Source: Rhododendron vialii (lineage: Eukaryota; Streptophyta; Magnoliopsida; Ericales; Ericaceae). Taken from it: DNA of 64,000 nt. The stretch lies in contig NC_080568.1 in the NCBI RefSeq assembly GCF_030253575.1, forward strand, positions 35,025,501-35,089,500, read 5' to 3'. Shown here piece after piece: positions 22,098 to 34,212 of this stretch. The notes below the pieces were generated by a model. The model did no database searches, was not told where the DNA came from, and was given only the letters and a program-made list of their open reading frames with translations. The first letter of the stretch is position 1. Each line of letters opens with the position of its first letter. A program made the translations under genes and the position numbers.

Positions 22098-22305
22098 TTA
22101 ATTTTTCAGCTTTTATCAAATAGGCCCTAAACTTGGAGGGGATCGAACCCTCTGTTACTCTGTACCTGCTTTTCTTTGTACTTTTTAGAGCCATCACCAA
22201 CTCTTTGCACACTCTCTCTCTCTCTCTCTCTCTCTGCCAAAATATCGCCTTCCCTTTTGAGATTTCTTCAGGTATTTGTTTTTATCATATGTTGGATTGG
22301 ATTGG

Positions 22306-22550
22306 GAGATGCTGCCATGCTTGGCAGTGGTGTTGAGCGACCGGATCGACCGCTCATCTCAGTAATGACGGTTCGTATCTAAACTGAGCAGTGGATGGTT
22401 TATATCTGTATGCGCTTAGATTCAATCCAAGCCATTCATGCCGACATGAATGACTGGATACCGCTCAATATCCGCTAGCACCGGGATGCTTGGCGGCATC
22501 TCTAGATTCGGACCCGCTTGGCAACGGGTGCTTGGCAGCTTCCCGGGTCC
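22306..22550. mobile_element. 245-bp insertion flanked by 17-bp direct repeats
   Basis: The identical 17-mer ATGTTGGATTGGATTGG lies at 22289-22305 and 22551-22567. The insert starts GAGATGCTGCCATGCTTGGC and contains the inverted GCTTGGCGGCATCTC near its right part, with a second GCTTGGCAGCTTCCCGGG at the end. The inverted ends suggest a DNA element or foldback, but 17 bp is long for a DNA-transposon duplication. The family is not recognised. Confidence 0.55.
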
Positions 22551-22567
22551 ATGTTGGATTGGATTGG

Positions 22568-23538
22568 CTCACAAACTTACAATAAGTTAGAGCAAGTACA
22601 CTAGATGAGCTTAAATACATTTTTTGCTATTTTACCTACAAGAAACATAAAAAATAGTCTACACTAGATGAGCTAAAAGAGAAGCTAAAATACATTTATG
22701 TATAGTTGTTCTTTATTTTTACCTATGCACTACTCATACTCCTTTTTTTTTTCTTTCTCTCTCTCTCCTCCCTCCTTTCTCCTCTCTTTAAATAATAAAG
22801 ATAATAAAAAATGAGTGAAAAATATATTTTTTAATTAGAGTTAGGTAAAATAATTAGTATTGGTGCAGTATTAAGAGATATGTGAATAGATAAAATAAAA
22901 AAAATACACTATTAATAAATATTTTTATATTTTCATTGATGTACATGCTTTAGGACCACCTCAACTTGGCAAGCAAAGGAAACTTGGCAAGCAAAGGATA
23001 GAGGCTTTCCTAAGTGGAAAAGATGGACCCAAAAAAGTCCAATCTACATCAGTTCATTCTCTAGGCCCAAGTTTGACTGTACCTAAATCAATCAATGGCC
23101 CACATAATCCTACATGTTGTACTATAATGTTTCCAGATCATAGTCATCAGACTTTTATTACCATCTCTCTCCCGGAAAGAATGCAAAATACAACTCGTTT
23201 TACACCAACAGAACCAATCAAATCTCCCCAATTTAGACCAACCGTTGAACCTGCCTGGACTCTCTCTCTCCATTCACGAATTAAATTTTCACTCCTTATT
23301 CCGAAAGGATCATGGAAACCCTGGTTGGATAAACATTTAACAATGTGATTCCAATCAATTCCAATTTCGAAACGACCAGGAAGAAATCAACATCTGGGTA
23401 CACCTATCTCCAAACCCATTTCGTTGATTCTCCTCTTATTTCAAAACCCTAAACCTAGTTTTTTTTCCAATTGGGAGATTTGAGCCGAACCCAGATGCGA
23501 GAAGCCCTAGTTTTGCCTGAAATCTGGATTCTTGTTGT
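22568..23538. other. upstream region of the proline-rich protein gene
   Basis: No gene recognised. AACTTGGCAAGCAAAGGA is tandemly duplicated near 22964-22998. A telo-box, AAACCCTAA, lies at 23444-23452 about 90 bp before the start codon and is a plausible promoter element. Confidence 0.4.
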
Positions 23539-23955
23539 ATGGATTCGCCATTATTGACATTCTTCTTTGTTGCTTTGGGGGTTTTCTTGATCCTTTTCAC
23601 TCCCTTCGTTGAATCTCAGGGAAATGTAAATCAAGGACAAGTCTCTTCACCGCCGCCACCGCCTCCTCCACCACCACCGCCTCCTCCTCCGCCATCCCCT
23701 CCTCCTCCGCCGCCGCCACCACCGCCTCCCCCTCCACCGTCCTCTCCCGGTCCCACACTACCGCCCAGGAGCCCGCCTCCTTCACCACCGAGATCAGCTC
23801 CTCCGTCCCCCCCTCCTCCATCTAATCAAACGCTGAATTTGGGGAAGAAAGTGGGATTGTTGTTTGGGGGTATTGTTGTGATTTTGCAGGTGGGTGTGGT
23901 GGCATTCTTGGTAATCAAGAGACGGCAATTGTTGAACAACAGTCTCAGATATTGA
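23539..23955 (+). CDS. proline-rich single-pass membrane protein (HRGP-like)
   Basis: One exon of 138 codons. Residues 1-26 form a hydrophobic signal peptide (MDSPLLTFFFVALGVFLILF, then a likely cut near ESQG). About residues 37-97 are almost pure proline with a few serines (SPPPP motifs), as in extensin-like proteins whose prolines are hydroxylated and arabinosylated. A single membrane span (about 108-127, LLFGGIVVILQVGVVAFLVI) and a short basic tail (KRRQLLNNSLRY) follow. The layout predicts a cell-surface protein with a Hyp-rich outer stalk; no catalytic domain is present and its function is unknown. The proline run is built from mixed CCN codons, so selection on protein rather than simple DNA slippage is likely. 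A downstream ATG in another frame does not fit this architecture. Confidence 0.75.
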   Translation: MDSPLLTFFFVALGVFLILFTPFVESQGNVNQGQVSSPPPPPPPPPPPPPPPSPPPPPPPPPPPPPPSSPGPTLPPRSPPPSPPRSAPPSPPPPSNQTLNLGKKVGLLFGGIVVILQVGVVAFLVIKRRQLLNNSLRY

Positions 23956-24892
23956 GGGAGAATTTTTTATCGTTTTATTGAGTTGAGGACACTGGTAAAG
24001 GATTCAATGAGGGGCATTGAGGGTAGATGTACAGATTTTGGAGTGAGTGATCAGTCTTTTGTCTCCAATGAAGATGTCGCTCTTGTAAATGGGTAATTCG
24101 TGATTGGGCATTCTTTTTTCTCCTTCCCCATTTCTTACCAATTCGTTTGTTTGTTTTTTGATCATATTCGTTCGTTGGTTTGTTTTTCTATTGAGTTTTC
24201 CTACTTTGTTTCATCTTCGCGGTTTACGAGTCACAATAGAAGAAACCCTTGTCCCTTTCCATTTGGCTAACATGTATGACTCAAATGTTTACTTCTGCAA
24301 CATAAGTTTCTAATGGCATTCTCTTATTGTTGTGTGATTTATGTTACGAATGTGGGGCGTGGAGTTCAGTCGTGGACAACAATGACCGCGATAGAAAGGA
24401 TTTTAATGGCTCCAAAGATTCTATTGACCACTATAGACTTTCGCAAGTCATTGAAAGTGTCTAATAAGACATTTGGAGTTATCTTTCCTTTCATGGTGAT
24501 CGTTCTATACCTTGCTCGTTGATTTGGAAACAAAATTTATGAACCAATTTGATTTGCAGTAGCTTGATTGCTAGAAAAGCTTGACTTCTATTGGTTAAAT
24601 GTAACACTATATGAGCTTGTTGGCATTACCTCTTTAAATGTCGGGAGATTGTATGCAAAACATAGATTTATCATCTCACAGTCTCATAAATGGTGGCTTA
24701 CAGGAAACACCATTTTGTACTTATGTTCAATGCTATCACTTAACAAAGACTTGAACATGTTATCACTTAACAAAGACTTGCTATTCGTAGTTATTCTAGT
24801 TTAAGGGCATGGAAATAGGTGCTTGTGAAGATAGTTTTCGTCCAAATTATAGGATAATCTCCGTTCGGACATTCACTTATGGTCATCCAGGT
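23956..24892. other. 3' flank of the proline-rich gene, no gene seen
   Basis: Unremarkable AT-rich sequence, probably 3' UTR at first. TTATCACTTAACAAAGACTTG is a short tandem repeat near 24735-24780 (a 20-bp core, ATCACTTAACAAAGACTTGA, seen twice). Confidence 0.35.
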
Positions 24893-24910
24893 ACTTTTAA
24901 GGCTACACTT

Positions 24911-25465
24911 TTTTTGGATCAGCAAAGAAAGGATTTCCTTGCCATTAAAAATGATACAAAAAAGAAACACTGTAGCGATATACTAGGGAGCATCATACAC
25001 AACGGTAGTACCTCACTTATCACTACACCTCGCTTCGCATTTTTTTTAAAAAGAAAAATAGCAAAAACACCCAAGCCTGAGATTGACAAGATGCCAAACA
25101 CGGGAAACAGCCATTGGGACAAAGCCCCAACCGGCGGGAAAGCCACGCCCAACAACACCACCACCTGCCGCCGAACACCACCATGCCATGAAGCCCAAAA
25201 ACTGATTTCACCTAGGGGAAGAAACCGATGGGAGATCGGCAAGACAAGGGAGGAACGAAGCCGGAGAAAGAAACGGCGATGGAGAAGAGAGAAAGGGAGA
25301 TAGTAGCAGATTTGCTAGGGAAAAAGGGAGAGGAAAAAGAAAAGGGAGAGAGAGAGAGAGAAAGAGAGAGGAGAAGAGGGGGGGGGGGAGGCAGGCGGCA
25401 GCTAGATTGAGTTTGTAGAGAGAAGTGGGAGAAGAATTTTAGAGAGAGAAGGGGAGAAGAATTTC
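24911..25465 (-). mobile_element. non-LTR retrotransposon insertion with 18-bp TSD
   Basis: The 555-bp insert is bounded by the identical 18-mer ACTTTTAAGGCTACACTT (24893-24910 and 25466-25483). On the minus strand it ends ...CTTTCTTTGCTGATCCAAAAA, a LINE-like 3' tail, and begins with a CT-rich leader (GA-rich on the + strand, 25270-25465). Having both a leader and a tail in 555 bp implies loss of the interior coding region. Six-frame reads in it (for example a 164-residue one) are not convincing genes. Confidence 0.7.
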
Positions 25466-25483
25466 ACTTTTAAGGCTACACTT

Positions 25484-28465
25484 GGGTAACTTGAGATTTT
25501 GTTTGGAGAGGCATGATTTGGTTTCTATGGTGGTATCATACATTCGAACCTTCCATTTCACATAGTGTTCAATGTCTAATCCTGTCTAGCAACCCCATAA
25601 GATTGGACTTGACTCGGTTTATATGAACCAAACTTTCCAGTGGTAAAGTTTGAATTTCAAGGTGAAAAATGTATAATTTGTTTCCAAGATAAATTTCAAG
25701 GTGAATCAATGGCAGTTAATACTTTTGTTTAGACGTTTCTACTCTAGTGATATTAGTTTCCCATTTTGGTAGATTGTGTAGGTGAAGGGAGGAGAATGCC
25801 TAGTTGATGAGCTTTTAGCCCTTTGATTCCCCTTTTGGTCACGTTTAATCTTAGACAGTTGTAGCTTCCTTAGACGAATATTTGAATCTAGCAAGATAAG
25901 CTTATCAGTGGTGTTGGTTGAGAGGCGAAGTCACTAGTATAGTTCCTCTAATTGGAACATCTACCTTGCTTCACCCCAACCCGAACTACCAAACGCTACT
26001 GAACGGTGGAAAAGAGAAGGAAGAAAGAATGAGACTTGCAACAAGGCTCTTTCCCTAGAAAACAGCAAATTAAGAACCAAGAAAGGTTTACATCCCACTT
26101 GTCAAAAGAAGAAGAAGAAAGGTTCACATCCCACATTGTTGATGAGGATCTATGTAGCACGGATAAGGACATGGACACGACAGAGATATGGAACACGTCT
26201 TACTCAGAATATGGGGACACGGACACAGCTGGTGTACAACAATCTTGTTTTAAATAAGTCTTTTAGTTATGCGAACCTACATTGTAACCACTAAATATTT
26301 AGGTTAGGACTCCTATCAAATGCATTATTGACCATAGTGTATGCATATGTGTTGGTCTTGTGCTGATTTGATTTGGGTCTCGCTTCGCTGACGGTTTGGG
26401 GTTCCACCTGCTACACGGTTGGGGAACTCGGGTACCTTGTATAGTTGCTATATGCAGCAGCTTATGTATGTTTTCTTTCTTCATTCAAATTACATAATGG
26501 AACTGGTGTAAGCCGTGGATGTACTCAACTACACTATTGGGGAACCACATAAAAATCTATGTCTTGCGTTCTTGTGTTCTGTTCTTGATTATTCTTTGCG
26601 CGTTGTGTTTGTTGGTTTCGCCGAATTCTCAACACCATGCACATATACATACGTTTTATAGTTCACTTTTGGTTCAATATTTTTGAAATTATAAAATATT
26701 GTTTCATGAAAGAGCTTTTAAAGTTTATAAAAATCGCCCACAAAACGCGACGTGGCGTGTCCCCAACGTGTTGTGTGTCCCGGGAGTGTCTGACAGGGAT
26801 ACAGTGATCCTAGGAGTGTCAGTGCTTCTTATATGAGGATGGTTACCTCCAGGCTTTGAGTGTCTTTGGATAATAATAGGTCTGAAATCACGTCGACCTC
26901 TCTTCTGAGGTTTATTTGGATGAATTTCTCAGTATGGTGCTGTTCTGGCGGAAGATTTCATTTGGAGAGATATCTGTATCATCTAGGCTGAATCAGTTGA
27001 ATTCAACTATGATTTTTGCTGTGAAAGGGGGGCTTTATATGTGGTAGATTAATCTGGAAGCCTTCAAGGTTAATGTTCATCTATCAGCACTGTTGTTGAC
27101 TCCTTAGATAAGGTCCATGCTTTGTTTGAACTTGTACCGAATCAAACCAAACCGACAAGTCCCAAAATTTTGAAATTGTATTGAACAAAATTTGGGGTCC
27201 CTTTAGAAGAAATTCTTTGCTCGAATAGATTCCCATGATCTTGTTGCAGTTCCAGATTTACAGTTGGAAGTCGTGGATGTCTTTTGATCTAATGAACTCA
27301 ATGGTTATGTGCACTTAACTGGTGAGTGAGATTCTGTCACTCACCAGTTTTGCCCTATGAGAGAGATTGTAGGGACTCATCTCTGTCGTTTCTCCTGGGC
27401 TTCCTTACTCGTAAGTAAGACGCCTTCATGATGGAGGCCGAGGGTGTAAAAAAGTTGTGGTGACTACAACAGGTTGGACTGCTGGATTTTGGTTAATTTT
27501 GAATTTAGTGCAGTAATTAGTAGTACATGCTGTATGTCTCTTGTATTTTTGCGACTTCTGGGTTAGTCTTAAGTTTTTTTCCGGGTTACGTTGTTAAAGG
27601 TTCTACTAAGAAAAAACGTTGTCATATATGGAGGTTGTATATGTATATTTTTGATATCTTCTGTTCAAGCTTTAAACTCAAACAAACTTGGTAATTCCAT
27701 GCTCGCTCCTTTTTTTTTGTTTTTAAATTATCGGGCGGGTATGCTTTAACCATTTTTAGACTTTCTGAATGCCTAATTCCGTTTTAGAAATGGTTTTGAG
27801 ATACGTAAGATTACTCGTATTATTTGGCACAACTATGAACATAACATATGACAGCTAGTTTATTTGCAGGTCAATTTTGGTGATGGGACAAACAGAAAAC
27901 GTCATACTTTTAAATCGAGAATTGAAAAGGAGTTTGCTATCTCTCGACAACTTATAAAACTCAGTCCCCATCACCATCCCTAAACCTATCTAAATACTTG
28001 CTCTGTCTCCAATCCTTGTTATCAATGGGTTACACAATGGAACAAGTTAAGAGCAATCCTAAAGACGGAGAAGAAAGTGCACATATCCGGACAAAGATGT
28101 GTCCAAAATTGTCCGATGCAGATGTGCCTCATACAGGAGAGGAGAGCGTCTTTTACCAGTTAATAACCATCGCAGATAAGGATCAATTCTGCCATTCTGG
28201 TGCACTCTTGCGACCATTAAAAACTCATAAGAGACCTACAAATTGAACGACTCATATTGATGTTGTCAAATGAAACCGTGGTGTATCACATTTCACATTA
28301 CACGAGAAGATCTACTCTTTTATCGGAACGTCTAGGAACAGAACAGAGAGCAATTAATAATCCAACTAGGGGCCATAAAGATGGCCTGAGAATCTGGTAA
28401 ACACCATTACAAAACTAACAAGGCAAAAACACAAAGATACCGCATAATCAAAGTCTGAACACAGA
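25484..28465. other. 3-kb stretch without a recognised gene
   Basis: Moderate GC but no convincing protein. Short frames near 26036 and 27998 show no known domain, no supporting splice pattern and no codon-use signal I can judge. It could hold a non-coding transcript; none is shown by sequence. Confidence 0.35.
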
Positions 28466-28719
28466 TTGGAAAAAAAGATACAAATCAAGATACCTTACTT
28501 CCAAACCTCAAATATCACATACCTTTCCAGCTTTCCCTTGCCCCTTTTTTCCCCTCTTCAACGACTTCTCTTCCCTAATTGGCATTTCTCCAATTATTTT
28601 AGATATCCCTTTTTCTCCTTTTTGGCTTTTTGGACGGCTATACCTTTTGTCATTCAATCAACTTTCCAACTGGATTCCTCTACCATTTCACCTTCTCTTC
28701 TCTTCTCTTCTCTCCGCCA

Positions 28720-28726
28720 TATAAAT
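28720..28726 (+). promoter_or_regulatory. candidate TATA box of the 119-residue gene
   Basis: ATATAAA in CGCCATATAAATCAATC lies about 125 bp before the ATG at 28849, with a pyrimidine-rich stretch after it. Position and sequence only. Confidence 0.45.
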
Positions 28727-28848
28727 CAATCACCACCCCTCCCAATTCCCTTCACTACCAAATCAAGTTGGTTCTTCTCCCCCAACGGAGAAAAATCAAC
28801 CTCTGACACACTACTGTCTTTCGCCGGCAAAAACCAACCTCTGTAACG

Positions 28849-29208
28849 ATGGCGACCCAAAACTCTTCCCAGAGAGGATTAGCCATGGTGCTGGCTCTGG
28901 CTTCCGCGGTGGTGCTTTCGCCGTTGTATGTGAATCGCAAAACCGAGTATTCCCATTACGAGACGAGATGGAACTCTGGCTTTGTTCTGCCTATGGTGCT
29001 TGCTGGCCTTATAATTGCCATAAAAACCACTTCTTCTTCTTCTTCCTCCACTTCTTCATCGTCGGATAGAGCTATGATGTTTCCACCTTCAGACCCTTCG
29101 TTGGTGTTGAGAATTGGGAGTTCGTCGTGGGGACTCGCCGGGGTTCTGGTTATGCTGATGCTTGTGCTCTCATGGCAAGATTCAGTTCAGCACTTCTTCT
29201 GGAGATAG
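28849..29208 (+). CDS. 119-residue triple-span membrane protein, unknown function
   Basis: A single exon. Three hydrophobic segments are visible: about residues 10-28 (GLAMVLALASAVVLSPLYV), 44-59 (GFVLPMVLAGLIIAIK) and 94-109 (WGLAGVLVMLMLVLSW). A serine run (61-72) joins the second and third spans, and the C-terminus is short and aromatic (QDSVQHFFWR). The N-terminus is short and lacks an obvious cleavable signal. The well-formed SLVLRIGSSSWGLAGVL segment and the TATA-like site upstream support a real gene. I believe similar small plant proteins exist but cannot name the family with confidence. It is convergent with the RSH gene, 560 bp away. Confidence 0.75.
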   Translation: MATQNSSQRGLAMVLALASAVVLSPLYVNRKTEYSHYETRWNSGFVLPMVLAGLIIAIKTTSSSSSSTSSSSDRAMMFPPSDPSLVLRIGSSSWGLAGVLVMLMLVLSWQDSVQHFFWR

Positions 29209-29767
29209 AAACAAACTCCCATTATTGTTCACTCCTTTATATGCTTTTTCATCTTGGGTGTAATTGTATTAGTTGAAAGAATGGAAGTGATTTTAGTAAT
29301 CCTTAAATATTGAAAGACATAAAACTTCTGTGAATCGGGGAGATGTAGATTATATAGTGTGGTTCGACAATCTCTCAACCCTCTCTCCACCACACAAAAA
29401 TGTTGGACCGGAAGAAAGGTAATTTCAACGCAATATGAGGTTAAAATTCCAATTCTCTTCATCAAGACAAATTGGATTATGAAAGATTGTATCATAAAGG
29501 TTCATAGTAACAATGAGAATAAACCATTATGAAAAAGCGAGTCCAAACTCAGATTCGTCGCAGCTTGTTCTAAACCTTTTTTTTTAAACATGGTTAGCTT
29601 GTTCTAAACTGATTCTAGTCACCCGAACTCAAGCTACAACACAATTAGAATAGTTATTATAGCAATAAGATTGAACTTTTAACTTCGTAGAATCGAGTTA
29701 GTAACCATCAAAGCTTTTATTTACAGACGATTACCATACATATACACACAAGAACAACATGCTGTCA
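29209..29767. other. shared 3' region of two convergent genes
   Basis: Probable 3' UTRs of the 119-residue gene (+) and the RSH gene (-). Nothing else is recognised. Confidence 0.4.
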
Positions 29768-32700
29768 TCAAATGGTCATGCTACTAAAAGGCGTGATCTG
29801 CGCTGCATCTCTATCATAGAGGCGCTGCATCTCTTCCCTGCACTCAGCCAACGACTTCTCGGGCATAGCAGGAGTGAGCTCCACCACATCTCCCATTTTC
29901 AGTTTGCAGGAGGGATCACTCACTGGCTCGCAATTCAACCTTGGCCTCAATTCTTGCTTGCTCCATCTAAAGGTGCCTTGACTAGCTCTTTCCATCAGAT
30001 CCCGAATCGTCGAGTTTGCCGGGAATTCCTGCACTGACATCTGCAACACCACCCAAACACCAAATAACATGTTTTTACCCAGCCAATTGACTTCGATATA
30101 AATTAGGAAGAACGCCTTTTAATTTTGCTCAACTATTCACCCACTTAAGTACAGCATCACGTAACATCGGGTTTGAGAAGATTATACAAAATAGTAGAAG
30201 CTACAGAAAGAGAGCCAACCCAAATTATAAACGCCTAAAGAGCCATTGGAAAAAAATAAGTTACTCTGAATCTTCTGAGAGCTCGGACACATTAAGGGTT
30301 CAAATAATATCATACCTAAAGATGTAATTAAGATTTAAGAGGCACTAATTACACTCGAGTGCGCCCAGGAACTTATCAATGAAGCAACCTTTCAAGGAAC
30401 AAATTAGGTTCTGCAACAGCATAGCAGGATCAAAAATATTTTGGGCTGCTTTTATCTTTTCTGAACTTCCTTGCAATTTGGTCCATACATATTTTACTGT
30501 CTGGACAAATCAAGAAAGTCAAATGACCCAAACTCTAATGTGCTCAGAAAATACAAAAATAAGCCAGTTTAGGGAAAGTTAGACAGTTGGACGAAACACA
30601 GCTTCAGGCAAGTGCACTAACAACTTGATGATCGTATGGAGCCATAAAATATACAACACCCAAAAACCGGAACTCAATTGATTAAAGAAGAAAAAGTCTT
30701 GAAACAAACCTTGTCATTCTCCATCATGATAACAAAAACAGGTCCATCAGTGCCACAATTATGCGTACAGGAATAGGGGCAATCTTCGGAATGAGAAGAG
30801 AATGTGCAGGGTGGTTTGATGGAGTCCACACAGCCAATCATTGATTGATTGTTGCTCATAGTTTCACACTCCCAGCGGGCCTTCTCTACCATTTGAAGCT
30901 CGAAGGAAAAGCATTTACAATCACCTTCCTTATATCTCCAATGAGCAGCAATTCCAAACTCTGCTTGTAAATGCATCGCTCTAGTTCGAATCTGAACTTC
31001 AAGTGGAACCTCTCCCTCACCCTTCACTACAGTGTGCAGAGATTGATACCTACAAATTAGCAGGAAAATTAGAAGAACAACGATTAAGCATGCTTATGCA
31101 TGCTTATGCACCTTCTGCGAGATATAATTTGACATACCCATTAAACTTTGGACATTTAATGTAGTTCTTGAACTTTCCAGGTACTTCAGACCACAACTGA
31201 TGAACAACTGTCAATGCCTCAAAACAGTCTTCCTCATTTTCAACAATCAGACGTAGACCGTGAATATCATGGATTTGATCCACGGTCAAATTCTTTCTGC
31301 AAAAGACTAAATTCTGTTACCTCCTTAATGAATAACGAACCAAACTAAAAGATAATGACATCACCACCGATTGATTTTTTCACAAAAATCATGCCTAAGA
31401 TTGAGTTGAGTGGATAATGCCGCTTTAGCCAAAATAAAGCAGCGGTGATTTATGATTTTTTTTTTGCCATTCATACATTCACACCAAACACATAAATATG
31501 ATCAGTACCACATTGTACCAACCAATTGAGATCACAGCCAAACTGATTTATTTGGGCAGTCAAACAACTAACTAAAAACACCCACCATTACCAAGTTAAT
31601 ATCGATGAATCCATCAAAGATTTGGCCGAAGGCATGAAATGGATAAAAAGAGATGGAAGTTGCAGCACTGTTATATGCACTACAGTAACCTTTACTGAAG
31701 AACTAGAACATCTGGACATATGGATGCACATTTGCAGAAAGTGATAACTGTCAGAGAGAGAGAGAGAGAGTACTTTTCCATTTTGCGGAAGATGCTATAC
31801 AAGCTTTTGTGCCTTTTAGATACACCACGGTAAGAAATGGCTGCATCACCAAGAGCACGCTCTAACTTTTCAGCCGACGAATTAATCAATGCCATATCAA
31901 AGGAGTTCGAAAGTTTGGAGGAGATCTCTTTGTGCTTATCTGGATAGAGATATTTGAAACACAAGTTTTCAAGTTGCTCTTTCCAACCAGAGATCCCTAA
32001 GCGATTGGCCAAAGGAGCAAAGATTTCCAAGGTTTCCTTAGCAAATCTCTGTTGCTTAAGCATAGACAACGCATCCAGAGTCATCAAGTTGTGCAATCGA
32101 TCTGCCAGTTTTATAAGGACAGCCCTGGCATCTGGCATTGCAAGAAACATGGTGCGCAGTCGATATGCCTCAGTTTCACTTGCTGTATCACTCTCACGTG
32201 CAAGCTTGCTCAGATGACTAAGCTTGGATACCTAAAAAGACACTCACAAATTTAGAAGCTCAAAAAGCATGAAATAACTTCGTTCAGACAAAAACATTGC
32301 CACAAATTTAAAAAAATCGAAAAACCCTTAAATGAAACTGAAAAGATTGAAATTCACATAACAATAACTTTCACCAATAGTTCATCAACTTGAAATCCTT
32401 TTACATTCAACAGAAGGTTGAAATATAGACAAGGTGTGCATCTTAACTTTTATTTTCCATGTAAACAAGAGCTCATAGAAAAATCAACAGGGCCGTGAAG
32501 TAGAAAATCCATTACTCCAATACATAAAAAGAAAAACCCCATTTGCTAAAATCCGGAAGAAATAGACTCAAGACTTGAACTAATAAATAGAAAACGGAGA
32601 AGCTAACTCCTTGGAGAACAAAATGATTATACGGGAAAAATACGTGCCAAACGAAGAAAAAAAACCTTCATTCACTTCCATAAAGAGTATTTTGAAATCA

Positions 32701-34212
32701 CTATTAAAGGCCAACATACACTTGATGTGTTGTGGCCATTTACATGTGATACCCTGCTGTTTACAATCAGAAAACCGATTTCTAAAACATCTCTTTGACT
32801 AGTCCATGTCCCACCAGATTTCTAAATTTATTGAAATTACATACTATATACTTAACACAATATCCGTTAATGGCTCAAAGCAACAGAATTAACTGTAAAT
32901 TCCACAGCACCAATTTCCAATGAACAACCAACTAGAAAATTTTCAAATCCTGAATAAGAGATCGCATATCCAAATGATGATTTTTACCCCTTTAACCAAA
33001 TCAGCAACGTCAACTCCAAATATCTGCAAAATGTCGTCATAACTCGTGGAAGAATCATCAAGTGTGTCATGTAAAAGCCCTGCAGCAACTACTGAGGAGT
33101 TGGCACCAAACACTGCTAGCAAAACTGCCGTCTCCACACAATGCTGCAAATAAGGATCCCCACTTTCTCTCATCTACAAAATCAACACAAAAGTTCTCAA
33201 CTAACCCAAAAAAAGAAACGCAAAACACATCAAAACAGCCCCTTTGGATTGTGAGAAAGGGTGTGATAAGAATGGGGAAGGAGCCAATCCAAAAGTATTA
33301 TTTTTGTACTTTTTTTCCCTTCAATTCTCACCAAATTAACTCAATCCAAGCGAGTGATTTGGCAAGAAACTCGAATCCTTACTTTTCTTTTCTTCTCAAA
33401 CCCCTCAATCCAAAGGGCCCTGCAAATAACTAACTGAAAAGATAAACAGATTAGCATACCTGCCCTCTATGAGCTTTCTCAGCCTCATAGAAAGCCTTGA
33501 CAACAATATCTTCATAAAACATCTTGTGTCTTAATTGTGCACCCAAAAGCAATTCTTTAGCACCCAATTCCGAATCCGATTCCACAAACCCATCATCCAT
33601 CTTAAACGGGAGTTCATCTACCATAACAAATGATGCCAATGATGATTCGACATCACTATTTTCTCGAAAAGTCAGCGAATTATTTGCTTGAAACGTGGGC
33701 GAATCATAATCCACAAAGGACCCCAAACCATGCGCAGCAAGCCCATTAAGCAACAAACCACTGCTCCCCGGTACCGACTCTGGGACCTTCCAATCCGCGG
33801 CCATTTTCTCTCTAGCAACTCTCAACGGCGGGCTACATGAGACGGGGCCCTGGAAAACCGATACAGGGCTCTGATTTCTTTGAAGAGGGCTGTGATTTTT
33901 CTTCAAAGACGAACAATACGGCGAAAAACGAAACGAACTGCTCAATTCTTCCCCTCTGCACACCGCATCATCGACGCCACTCGAATAGCTCGAAGAGTAG
34001 CTCGAAGAAGAGGCGTGTTTAACGGATGGGGATGAGAACAGGCAAGATAGGCCGCCGACCGTCGGTTTTTGGGACGTAGGGGGCGATCGGACGGTGGAAT
34101 CTGAATCGAACGGCGATGAGTGGGCATTGATCTGGTGATGGTGTGGCGTCGAGCAGATACTGCTCCGAGGGCTCGCGTACAGTGCTATTGTGAAGCCGGC
34201 CATGGCAGCCAA
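29768..34212 (-). CDS. RSH3: plastid RelA/SpoT homologue, RSH2/RSH3 class
   Basis: Six exons on the minus strand (34212-33460, 33173-32988, 32231-31774, 31296-31138, 31049-30710, 30040-29768) join in frame to 722 residues, close to Arabidopsis RSH2/RSH3. The start, [20 protein letters not shown], and the Ser-rich first exon fit a chloroplast transit region. The HD hydrolase domain has H262, H286-D287 (LLHDTLDD) and D357 ([11 protein letters not shown]). The (p)ppGpp synthetase domain has [11 protein letters not shown] and [11 protein letters not shown] with the synthetase glycine (G519), then [24 protein letters not shown]-like C-terminus ([10 protein letters not shown]... [13 protein letters not shown]) follows. 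Such enzymes make and break ppGpp in plastids to tune plastid gene expression and stress responses. RSH2 and RSH3 cannot be separated here. Intron 1 holds a MITE and intron 3 a GA repeat. Confidence 0.93.
33238..33419. mobile_element. possible MITE in RSH intron 1
   Basis: GCCCCTTTGGATTG at the left and CAATCCAAAGGGCC at the right form inverted ends about 180 bp apart. The interior is AT-rich and non-coding. No clear TSD. It lies wholly within the intron between exons 1 and 2. Confidence 0.45.

Larger units (their letters stand above)
20907..22127. mobile_element. outer inverted-repeat element hosting nested insertions
   Basis: The left end, GGGCTTGTTTGATAACTT, and the reverse complement of the right end, GGGCCTATTTGATAAAAG, match over about 15 bp, and both sides continue with similar AT-rich sequence (AAGTGCT..., AAAAGTTGAA...). 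Between them lie a CCA-rich repeat, a Cassandra-type solo LTR (21293-21563) and a Tourist MITE (21859-22097) that interrupts the right arm. No flanking duplication was confirmed for the outer element. Confidence 0.45.

Noticed and set aside
22136..22160. tRNA B-box-like GGGATCGAACCC
   Set aside because: No A box at proper spacing and no cloverleaf could be drawn.
23597..23821. Glu/Ala-rich minus-strand frame
   Set aside because: It is the antisense shadow of the polyproline codons of the + strand gene.
24809..25303. 164-residue frame
   Set aside because: It crosses a TSD and runs into a GA-rich transposon leader; no domain is recognisable.
28466..28846. 126-residue frame before the 119-residue gene
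   Set aside because: It is pyrimidine-rich leader and promoter sequence, contains the TATA-like site, and shows no domain.
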